From the NCBI GenBank assembly GCA_964472545.1, contig CAYYNP010000130.1:1-25591 (forward strand): 25,591 bases of DNA, written 5' to 3'. The first letter of the stretch is position 1, and each line of letters starts with the position of its first letter. Under the pieces are notes generated by a model. That model was not told where the DNA came from and searched no databases. It saw only the letters and a list, made by a program, of their open reading frames with translations. Origin of the DNA: CAYYNP01 sp964472545. Lineage in GTDB: Bacteria; Planctomycetota; Planctomycetia; Pirellulales; Thermoguttaceae. The position numbers and the translations under genes are program-made. This document shows positions 15,255-22,320 of the stretch, one piece after another.

Positions 15255-16025
15255 ATGAAAGGCACTATCTTCGATCTCTCCGGCCGCGTAGCCCTGGTCA
15301 CCGGCGGAGGCCGTGGACTAGGCAAGGTGATGGCACGCACCTTCGCTGAAGCCGGGGCCGACGTGATGATCTGTAGCCGTAGCGAAGATCAACTCGCAGC
15401 GGCCGCTACGGAAATCGCCGCGGAAGCCGGCGCCCGTGTGGAGTGTCTTACGGTCGACATGACCCGTCGCGACGACGTGCGACGGCTGGCGGAGACGACG
15501 GTCGAGCGCCTGGGGAAGGTCGACATCCTGGTCAACAACGCCGGCCACAACGTGCCGCAGGCCATCGACGCAGTAGACGACGACAACTGGGACAACCTGC
15601 TCGAGCTCAACCTGTCGAGTTGCATGGCCTTGACCCGAGCGTTAGTGCCGGGGATGAAGGAGCGGTGTTGGGGCCGCGTGATCTTCATCTCGTCGGTGAT
15701 GGGGCTGGCCAGTGCGGCCGAACGAAGCCCCTATTCGGCCACCAAATCGGCCTTGCTAGGGTTGGCCCGGGCGTGTGCCTTCGATCTGGGTGAGCACGGC
15801 ATCACGGCCAACTGCATCGCCCCGGGGCCGTTCGCCACCGAGTTGCCGATGTCGCTGTTGACCGAAGAGAAGAAGGCGATCTTTGCCGGCCGCACTGCGT
15901 TGAATCGTTGGGGCCGCCCCGAAGAACTCGCCGGTCCGGCGCTGCTGTTGGCCAGCGACGCCGGCAGCTTCATCACCGGCAGCGTGCTGGTCGTCGACGG
16001 CGGCACGTTGGCCAAGATCTTCTGA
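15255..16025 (+). CDS. Short-chain dehydrogenase/reductase (SDR)
   Basis: A 256-residue classical SDR using NAD(P)H. The cofactor motif TGGGRGLG is at 16-23, NNAG at 94-97, the catalytic Ser at 146/147 and YSATK with Y160 and K164; the C-terminus has the usual ITGSVLVVDGG. The opening (FDLSGRVALVTGGGRGLG) is in the style of gluconate 5-dehydrogenase and FabG-like members; substrate cannot be assigned. The ATG at 15255 has GGAG seven bases upstream. An open frame continues upstream through the repeat array, but it is not coding. The RecA-like gene follows after 32 bases. Confidence 0.9.
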   Translation: MKGTIFDLSGRVALVTGGGRGLGKVMARTFAEAGADVMICSRSEDQLAAAATEIAAEAGARVECLTVDMTRRDDVRRLAETTVERLGKVDILVNNAGHNVPQAIDAVDDDNWDNLLELNLSSCMALTRALVPGMKERCWGRVIFISSVMGLASAAERSPYSATKSALLGLARACAFDLGEHGITANCIAPGPFATELPMSLLTEEKKAIFAGRTALNRWGRPEELAGPALLLASDAGSFITGSVLVVDGGTLAKIF

Positions 16026-16057
16026 CATGCCGCACGTGAAACTCTAGCCCTCACATC

Positions 16058-16948
16058 ATGCCCGACAACCAACGACTTTCCACCGGCGTCACCGGACTCG
16101 ACAAACTCCTCGGCGGCGGGCTGCTGCCGGGCACACTCTGCGTGGTCGTCGGCTCGACCGGCATCGGCAAGACGCAACTCGGTCTGCAGTTCGCCCACGC
16201 CGGCGTCGGGCAAGAGGGACGCAGCGGAATCCTCTTCGACGTTAGCTCGCGCGGCGACAGCCAGAGCCATGCGGATTACGCTCGCCGGATGTTCGACTGG
16301 GAGCTTTCGCCGGTCGACGCGGCCGAGCGGGTGGCCACCGAGGACTTCTTTGCCCCGGAGCGTTCGCCCGGCGACTACCTACACGTCTTCGATCGCAAAG
16401 GCCGCCGCGTGACCCGCGACGACCTGGGATTCGACGCCTGGCACGACTGGCAGGCCGAGCTTACGCGGCGGCTGGGCGTCTCGATCGCGTTCTTCTACGG
16501 CAACTTCATCCGCGGGGTGCGCCGGGCGGTGGTCGACGGCATCGAGCCGGCCGATCGGCCCAGCGAGTCGATCCAGCTCGAACTGTTCGAGTACATCTAC
16601 CACCAGATCCTCCGCAAGGAGCCGGAGTGGGTCGCCCGGGACCTGTTTCGCCAGCACTACCGCCGCCATGCCGAGGAGGCCGCCAAGCACGTTTACGACC
16701 CGGCCGAGGTCGGTTGCATGCTGCTTTCGACCTCGCACGAGACGACGCTCGAAGGGCTGATCGAACGCCCGCTGGACCAGGGCGACCTGCTCTCCGGGGC
16801 CAACACGGTGATCTACCTGGGCAGGATCCGCGAAGGCACGCGCTTCCGCCGGGCGATCTACGTGGCCAAACATCGCGGCAGCGTCTGCCCCGACGAGATC
16901 ATCCCCTACGCCATCGACGATCGAGGAATCCACCTGGAGTCGCCATGA
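16058..16948 (+). CDS. KaiC/RAD55-like RecA-fold ATPase
   Basis: A 296-residue single-domain member of the RecA/KaiC superfamily. It opens with STGVTGLDKLLGGGLLPGTLCVV, then Walker A GSTGIGKT (32-39). Walker B is likely RRAVVDG (D160). The C-terminus (ANTVIYLGRIREGTRFRRAIYVAKHRGS) matches the KaiC-family strand pattern with an R...K hairpin. Between 65 and 150 there is an insertion rich in charged and aromatic residues not seen in short KaiC proteins. No kinase-specific second domain is present. The start lacks a good Shine-Dalgarno. Its last four bases (ATGA) overlap the following flavoprotein gene. Its role is unknown; signalling or nucleoprotein functions known for the superfamily cannot be distinguished. 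Confidence 0.82.
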   Translation: MPDNQRLSTGVTGLDKLLGGGLLPGTLCVVVGSTGIGKTQLGLQFAHAGVGQEGRSGILFDVSSRGDSQSHADYARRMFDWELSPVDAAERVATEDFFAPERSPGDYLHVFDRKGRRVTRDDLGFDAWHDWQAELTRRLGVSIAFFYGNFIRGVRRAVVDGIEPADRPSESIQLELFEYIYHQILRKEPEWVARDLFRQHYRRHAEEAAKHVYDPAEVGCMLLSTSHETTLEGLIERPLDQGDLLSGANTVIYLGRIREGTRFRRAIYVAKHRGSVCPDEIIPYAIDDRGIHLESP

Positions 16949-17544
16949 GCAAGAAAGTCCTGGGCATCGTCGGCAGTTATCGCAAGGGCGGGATCGTCGA
17001 CACGTTGGTCGACGAGACGCTCGCCGCCGCCGCGGAAAACGGGGCCGAAACCTCGAAGATCTACCTGCTCGACGTGCCCATCGAGTTCTGCACGAACTGC
17101 CGCGATTGCACGCAGGAGCCGGGCACGAAGCGCGGGCCGTGCGTTCACGACGACCAAATGGAGGCCGTCCTCGATCAAATCGACGCCTGCGATGCCGTCG
17201 TGCTCGGCGCCCCGGTCAACTTCTTCAACATCAACGCTCTGACGCGCCGTTTCATGGAGCGGCTGGTCTGCTACACCTATTGGCCCTGGGGCACGATGGG
17301 GCCCAAGATGCGAGTCAAGACGAAGACCAAGAAGGCCGTGCTGATCACCTCTTCCGCCATGCCCGGGTTCCTCGGCCGGATCTTCACCGGCGCCATGCGG
17401 GCCCTGAAGATCATCGCCCAAACGATGGGCGCCAAGCCGGTGGCCACGCTCTTCGTCGGTCTGATCGCCGACAAGCCCAAGCGGGAGCCCCCACCCAAAG
17501 CGATCCGCAAAGCCCGAGCTGCCGGGCGGAAGTTGAGCGGCTGA
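16945..17544 (+). CDS. Flavodoxin-fold NAD(P)H-dependent FMN reductase
   Basis: A 199-residue flavoprotein of the NADPH-dependent FMN reductase/iron-sulfur flavoprotein-like group. The FMN phosphate loop is GSYRKGG (10-16). A cysteine cluster, C49-TN-C52-RD-C55, with C66 follows, and GAPVNFFNINALTRRFMER (88-106) is the second flavin-contact segment. The cysteines resemble those that hold an Fe-S cluster in some iron-sulfur flavoproteins, but cluster binding is not certain. A hydrophobic segment near residues 130-150 may be structural. GGAG lies five bases before the ATG, inside the upstream gene, and the 4-bp overlap implies translational coupling with the RecA-like ATPase. Confidence 0.87.
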   Translation: MSKKVLGIVGSYRKGGIVDTLVDETLAAAAENGAETSKIYLLDVPIEFCTNCRDCTQEPGTKRGPCVHDDQMEAVLDQIDACDAVVLGAPVNFFNINALTRRFMERLVCYTYWPWGTMGPKMRVKTKTKKAVLITSSAMPGFLGRIFTGAMRALKIIAQTMGAKPVATLFVGLIADKPKREPPPKAIRKARAAGRKLSG

Positions 17545-17678
17545 TTGGCGTGGAGCCGTCGTTGAACGTTGCAGTCGACAATCGCCGAGAAATCGAATTG
17601 CCCAACCGGCCCGGCGGCCCTGCGTCGAGCGTGTCGACTTGCCCCGTGCATAGCACGTATCGCTGTCGTGGACCGCGC

Positions 17679-19031
17679 TCACTCCGCGGCGTGCCCGTTC
17701 GTTCCCAAGCAATACAAGTCGCCCAGCGATCTGAGGTAGATCCGGTCGCCGCAGATCACGGGCGTGGCAAAGACGCCGTAGAGCAGCGAATTCTCTGCCA
17801 GCAGCTCGAAGCGGCGGCCCGCCTTCAGCACGTACCCCCGCGACTCCTGGTCGAAGACGTAGATTCGCTCGCCGGCCAGCACCGGCGAGGAGTAGAACGG
17901 GGCGTCGAAATCGTGCTCCCACACGACGTCGCCCGAGAGGGCATCGTAGCAACGCATCCATCCGACGTCGCTGACGGCGTAGAGTAGTCCGTCGTGCAAC
18001 AGCGGCGAGGGGACGTAGCCCGCCCGGCGGTCGCTCGTAAAGACCAAGTGCGTCTCGGTCACGTCGCCGGAGCCGTCGGCCCGGATACCCAGCAGGGCCT
18101 TGCCGGGATGGCCGCCGGTGGCGTAGACCATTTCTTCGCCGAAGGCCACCGTGGCCGCGTTGTACTCGGTCGGCCCATCGCACTCCCAGAGCAGTTCGCC
18201 GTTGCTCGGGTCGTAAGCCCGGGTCATGTCCGGACCGATCATGAAGAGTTGATCCCGCCCGGCAACGTGGGCCACCAGCGGCGAGGCGTACGACTCGCGG
18301 TTGTCCGGCCGCGCGACCTGCCAGGCAACTTCGCCGGTCTTGCAGTCTAGCGCCGTGAGCTTGTGCGGCGTGTCGACTTTGCTGTCGGTGGGCACGATCA
18401 CGGTCGACTCGTATAGCGCCGGCGACGCCGAGTAGCCTTGCACTGAGGTGTACGTTGCCACCGTCTCGTTCCAGACGATTGTGCCACCGAGGTCCAAGGC
18501 GGCCATCCGCACTTCCGCATCGGTTTGGTAAGGAAAGTAGACCCGTTGGCCGTCGCAGGCCGCCGTGGCCGAGGCGTGAGAGTTGTTCCGATGGATTTCC
18601 GGCAACTCGCCCCGGTAGACTTCCGTCTGCCAGAGTTGCCCGCCGGAGTTGCGGTCGAAGCAGAGCACCGAAATGCTCCCCTCGATCTCATCCTCATCGC
18701 CGGTGGGCAGGAAGATGAAGTCGCCGCAAACGCACGGGCTGGCGTGTCCCCGACCCGGCAATTCCGTCCGCCAGAGGACGTTTTGCTTCTCGTTCCATTG
18801 CAGGGGCAGTTCCTGATCGGCCGCGGCGATGTTGTTCAACGTCGGCCCCCGCCAGCAGGGCCAATCTCGTTCGGCATCGATGGTAAGAACGACGGCAGGT
18901 GCAGCGGCAGGTGCGGTAGTGTCTTCCTCGTTGGTCTTCTCGCCTCCGCAACCGGAAACCAACGGCAACAATATCGCCAAACATCCACCGACGAACAACA
19001 GCCGCGTGGCTGCGCGGACACGCTTCCTCAT
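17679..19031 (-). CDS. PQQ-binding-like beta-propeller lipoprotein
   Basis: A 450-residue lipoprotein. The basic N-terminus and hydrophobic stretch end in the lipobox LVSGC, with Cys28 as the lipidation site; no Asp follows at +2, so the outer membrane is a plausible destination. An acidic, Ala/Pro-rich linker (about 30-48) leads to the propeller, which opens with the planctomycete motif WPCWRGPTLNNIA and has blades such as ALDCKTGEVAWQVARPD, AYDPSNGELLWECDGPT and CYDALSGDVVWEHDFD. The start at 19031 has GGGAG eight bases upstream; the frame is open further upstream, but that part lies inside the neighbouring gene. It follows the cytochrome/SUMF1-like gene by 20 bases and is probably in one operon with it. 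Confidence 0.9.
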   Translation of the reverse strand: MRKRVRAATRLLFVGGCLAILLPLVSGCGGEKTNEEDTTAPAAAPAVVLTIDAERDWPCWRGPTLNNIAAADQELPLQWNEKQNVLWRTELPGRGHASPCVCGDFIFLPTGDEDEIEGSISVLCFDRNSGGQLWQTEVYRGELPEIHRNNSHASATAACDGQRVYFPYQTDAEVRMAALDLGGTIVWNETVATYTSVQGYSASPALYESTVIVPTDSKVDTPHKLTALDCKTGEVAWQVARPDNRESYASPLVAHVAGRDQLFMIGPDMTRAYDPSNGELLWECDGPTEYNAATVAFGEEMVYATGGHPGKALLGIRADGSGDVTETHLVFTSDRRAGYVPSPLLHDGLLYAVSDVGWMRCYDALSGDVVWEHDFDAPFYSSPVLAGERIYVFDQESRGYVLKAGRRFELLAENSLLYGVFATPVICGDRIYLRSLGDLYCLGTNGHAAE

Positions 19032-19051
19032 CAACTCGTCTCCCGTTGTGT

Positions 19052-22000
19052 CTACAGGTCCTTCACGACGATCCGGAAACCGACGTTGTAGACCTTCTGG
19101 TACTCCCAATACCCCAAACGCAACGCCGCCGTGGCCCATTTGGGGCGATCGGCCCAGGAGCCGCCGCACACGACGCGTTTGGCGGCCACCGAAGCAGCCG
19201 CGGATTCCGAGCCGTCGCGATAGACCGAGGCGGTCCACTCGGCCACGTTGCCGTGCATGTCGCAGAGGCCCCATGCGTTCGGCCGATACGACCCGACCGG
19301 CGCCGACACGCGATGCCCGTCGTCTTGGTCCAGAATCCCCGGCCGCCATTGGAAGGTTTTGGAATGGCTGGCCGAGTTGAATTGCAGGTCGGCCAGATTG
19401 GCGTAGGGTGCAAAGTCGTCGTCGCGGCCGCCGTAGAAGAACGGATCTTCCGACCCGGCCCGGCAGGCCCATTCCCATTCCTCTTCGGTCGGCAGCGCGA
19501 TTTCCAGGCCGGTCTGCTTCGACAGCCAGCCGCAAAAGTCGACGGCTCGCCGCCACGACACCCGGGCCACCGGCTGATCGGGGCCGTTCAACGGGGTCCC
19601 CCGCTTGATCGGATCGAAATGGAGGAAATCGGTCGGCTCCAGGCGGCTGTCGTGTCGCGGGTCGAACGTGGCGTATTGAGCGTTGCTGATTTCGTGCTTG
19701 GCCATCCAAAAGGGGGCTTCGATCGTGACCTTCGTGGTTCCCGAGCGATACTCGCCGGCCGGGATCTGCACCAATTCCAATCGGCTTCCGTCCGGCAGGT
19801 CGACACTGCGAACGGCCGGTTCCACGTCGTCCGAAAGCTCGGTAATCTTCACCTCTTGCAGCGGCTTCTCCACCGGGATTTCCGGCACGTTGGGCGTTTC
19901 AACGCGGGGGGCGGAAACCTGCGAGATCAGTGCGTCCGGGTCTTCGTCGACGCCGTCGATCCCGGCGTAGCGCCGCATCAGGTCGCGTCTTCGCTCCGCC
20001 GTGTTCGCCATGCGCTGCCGGCCGACGTTTTCGGTCCAGGTGCCGTGGCGGGGCGTGTTCAGATCGATCCAGGTGATGATCCGGTCCCACGCCTCGGCGT
20101 CGAGTTCGACGTCGTTGTGTCCCCGACGCAACATCCTCACCAACTCCGTTGTGTCGGCGTGATACTCGTATGGCTCGCAGACGTGGATGTCCGACTCCAT
20201 GGTCGGGGTACGCACCAAGCGCCGCAGAAACATGTAGGCGTCGCCGACCGGCGGCGGAGCCGGCTTGCCGGCAGTTTCGCTCGTCTTGCTGTTTGCATCG
20301 CGATGGCAACCCGCGCAGTATTCGTCGACGACTGGCTCGACCTCACGCTTGAACGAGAATCCTCGCACCGGTCCGTACCACGGGGTGATCTTCGACGGCC
20401 GGCGGCCGACGGCCGTCGTGCTCTTCACCGGCGGCCCCGTATTCTGCGGCGCATGGCACCCGACGCACGAGACCTCCTCGCCCGGCATGGCCGTGCTCCA
20501 ACTTCGCATCAACTGAATCGCCTTGCCCTCGCCGTCCAGCGGCTGGTACGAAACGGGCAGATTGGCCGGTACGTAGAACAGGGCCGATCCGTCGCGCTCG
20601 ACCGGCACGGTACCCAACACGCACTTGATGTCCCACGGCCCGTCCAGTCCCAGCTTGTCTTGCTGGCCGCCCATGCCGCGATAGGCGAAATGGTAGGTTA
20701 ACAGCCGAAGCTGCGTGACGGTTCCCCGCGGTACGCCGGGCAGGCCGTTTCCTGCGTAAACGTCTTCCAGGTAAACCCGGGCATATTTCTTCTCACGCTT
20801 CACGCGGCCTGGAATCACCGGCGGCAGCGGCCTCGGCTGCCAGGGCAGCGGTTCAAACAGGTCGTACTCTCTCTCCTGCCGCAAGAGCACCATGTTGTCG
20901 AAAACGTCGACCAGATAGACCGCCCAGGTGGCTCCACCGTTGAGTTGAACCGAGACCAGAAAGTACTTGGAACTTAGCGGATAGGGATGAAGGAACTTCG
21001 GCCAACTCGCGTCGACGAGCTTGTCCAAGATCACCGGCTCGACCGGCTTGCCGTATCCGGGGATGCGCTGCACGGCACCGTCGGCCTCGTGGCGGCCCAA
21101 GGCGGGGTCGAGGATGTGCAACTCGCCCGCCCGCCGCACGCCGTGATGCCCCGAAGCGATTCCCACCACGCGCGTGGCATGATCCGGGACGGCCCGGGCG
21201 TAGAAGAACGAGTTGGGCCAATACGAGCCGCTGCCGTAATACTCGGCCTGGTTGGTGCCGTCGGGATTCATGTGAAAGAGCAGCCGGGAGACAAAATGCG
21301 GCAGGTCGGAGTATTCCCAGCGGAGGTACATCACCCGGCCGTTGTTCAGCACCGTGGGGTTCCAGTTGTGGTCCTGATCGAACGTCAGCCGGCGGACTTC
21401 TTTGGTCCGGGTATCGAGCCGGTAGATGTTGGCCACGTGCGACGCCCCCTTGACGCAGGGCACGCCGATATACGTCGCGGTGGAAGTGAAGAGGACGTTG
21501 CCGTCGGGCAGATAGCAGGCGTCGTAGTTGTCGACGTCGTCGTCGGGAATCAGCGGCAGCTCGCGCGGGACCGAAGCGACCGCAGCCGTCGGATTCGCGG
21601 AGTCGATTTCGATTTCGTGAACCTGCCATCGTCCGTTCTCCCCCGGCATCGAGAACAACAGCCGCCGGCCGTCGAAGTGCAGATCCAGGTCGCCGACGAA
21701 CGCGCTGGACGACGGACGCAACACCGTCTGCAATCCCGCGTCGAGGCGGTCTAGCGAGAGCATCGCGACTTGATTGTCGTAGCCCGTTCTCGGCAATCGC
21801 TCGTTGCCTTGCCAGTTGCAGGGCAGTCCTTGGCGGCCTTTGTGCCGCCGCACGACCAGGAGCTGGCGAAACTTCAGCAGCGGATTGTCCAACAGCGCCT
21901 TCCGTTTCAGTTGCGACAACTCGTCGCTGCGTTGTTGTCCGGGGGGCAGTTTCTCGATCTCGTCGACCCGTGCCAGATACTCCTTTCCGCGGACGTATCC

Positions 22001-22135
22001 GTCCGGGTAGCTCTCGGCAAGATCCTCAATCGCCATGCGCAGGGCTCTCGCGCCGTCCTGCTGCGCCGCCGCCTTCTCTACTCCTACCGTTAAGAACACC
22101 AAGCCAGACAGAACCGCCACCACTGTCTTCTTCAT
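19052..22135 (-). CDS. Exported HzsA/TolB-like propeller, di-haem motif and SUMF1-like fusion protein
   Basis: A 1027-residue exported protein starting MKKTVVAVLSGLVFLTVGVEKAAAQQ (signal peptide), with AGGAAG eight bases before the ATG. Residues about 130-520 are a TolB/HzsA-like propeller (DLDLHFDGRRLLFSM, YDACYLPDGNVLFTSTA, NPTVLNNGRVMYLRWEY). Two CxxCH haem motifs follow: C557-VG-C560-H561 and C607-AG-C610-H611. Then comes the cytochrome-like tail LRRGHNDVELDAEAWDRIITWIDLN. The last 240 or so residues are a formylglycine-generating-enzyme/SUMF1-like domain (IPAGEYRSG, PTEEEWEWACRAGSED, DMHGNVAEWTASVY, CGGSWADRPKWATAALR, NVGFRIV). The two catalytic cysteines of true FGE, located just after GGS, are missing. 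The propeller plus CxxCH resembles the alpha subunit of hydrazine synthase, but a hydrazine function is not implied. Substrate and partners unknown. Confidence 0.85.
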   Translation of the reverse strand: MKKTVVAVLSGLVFLTVGVEKAAAQQDGARALRMAIEDLAESYPDGYVRGKEYLARVDEIEKLPPGQQRSDELSQLKRKALLDNPLLKFRQLLVVRRHKGRQGLPCNWQGNERLPRTGYDNQVAMLSLDRLDAGLQTVLRPSSSAFVGDLDLHFDGRRLLFSMPGENGRWQVHEIEIDSANPTAAVASVPRELPLIPDDDVDNYDACYLPDGNVLFTSTATYIGVPCVKGASHVANIYRLDTRTKEVRRLTFDQDHNWNPTVLNNGRVMYLRWEYSDLPHFVSRLLFHMNPDGTNQAEYYGSGSYWPNSFFYARAVPDHATRVVGIASGHHGVRRAGELHILDPALGRHEADGAVQRIPGYGKPVEPVILDKLVDASWPKFLHPYPLSSKYFLVSVQLNGGATWAVYLVDVFDNMVLLRQEREYDLFEPLPWQPRPLPPVIPGRVKREKKYARVYLEDVYAGNGLPGVPRGTVTQLRLLTYHFAYRGMGGQQDKLGLDGPWDIKCVLGTVPVERDGSALFYVPANLPVSYQPLDGEGKAIQLMRSWSTAMPGEEVSCVGCHAPQNTGPPVKSTTAVGRRPSKITPWYGPVRGFSFKREVEPVVDEYCAGCHRDANSKTSETAGKPAPPPVGDAYMFLRRLVRTPTMESDIHVCEPYEYHADTTELVRMLRRGHNDVELDAEAWDRIITWIDLNTPRHGTWTENVGRQRMANTAERRRDLMRRYAGIDGVDEDPDALISQVSAPRVETPNVPEIPVEKPLQEVKITELSDDVEPAVRSVDLPDGSRLELVQIPAGEYRSGTTKVTIEAPFWMAKHEISNAQYATFDPRHDSRLEPTDFLHFDPIKRGTPLNGPDQPVARVSWRRAVDFCGWLSKQTGLEIALPTEEEWEWACRAGSEDPFFYGGRDDDFAPYANLADLQFNSASHSKTFQWRPGILDQDDGHRVSAPVGSYRPNAWGLCDMHGNVAEWTASVYRDGSESAAASVAAKRVVCGGSWADRPKWATAALRLGYWEYQKVYNVGFRIVVKDL

Positions 22136-22202
22136 CACGATCACTTCCTGCGTGAGATGGGCGTCAGTGCACAGCCAGCCGTGCCACACGATTCCATTGC
22201 GC

Positions 22203-22225
22203 CGGGCACGTTGAGAACGTGCCCG
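22203..22225. repeat. Perfect 10-bp inverted repeat in a divergent promoter region
   Basis: CGGGCACGTT at 22203-22212, loop GAG, then AACGTGCCCG at 22216-22225. It lies in the 185-base gap between the divergent fusion-protein gene (start 22135) and methyltransferase/propeller gene (start 22321). Stem and 3-base loop are like the dispersed hairpins, though the sequence is unrelated. It could be an operator shared by both genes or another repetitive hairpin. No clear promoter was found; a TAGAAT at about 22274 is a possible -10 for the plus-strand gene. Confidence 0.7.
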
Positions 22226-22320
22226 ACAGTATGCCGGCAACGTGCGTGGATGTCAATGCGACGAGACGTACGATAGAATATAGAGATTGCCAGCCGCGCC
22301 AACCCGACGAGTTCTTACCC

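Noticed and set aside
17545..17678. Bidirectional terminator or small gene between convergent genes
   Set aside because: No strong hairpin with a T-tract and no supported reading frame was seen.
19032..19709. A 226-codon N-terminal extension of the propeller lipoprotein
   Set aside because: It overlaps the neighbouring gene in another frame. The lipobox signal peptide and Shine-Dalgarno place the start at 19031.
19046..20701. 551-residue plus-strand frame over the fusion protein gene
   Set aside because: It is antisense to the SUMF1-like and haem-binding parts, which have clear motifs.
19052..22135. Hydrazine synthase alpha subunit, implying an anammox locus
   Set aside because: Only the propeller and CxxCH layout is similar. 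No beta or gamma subunit, hydrazine dehydrogenase or other anammox gene is present, and the SUMF1-like tail is foreign to HzsA.
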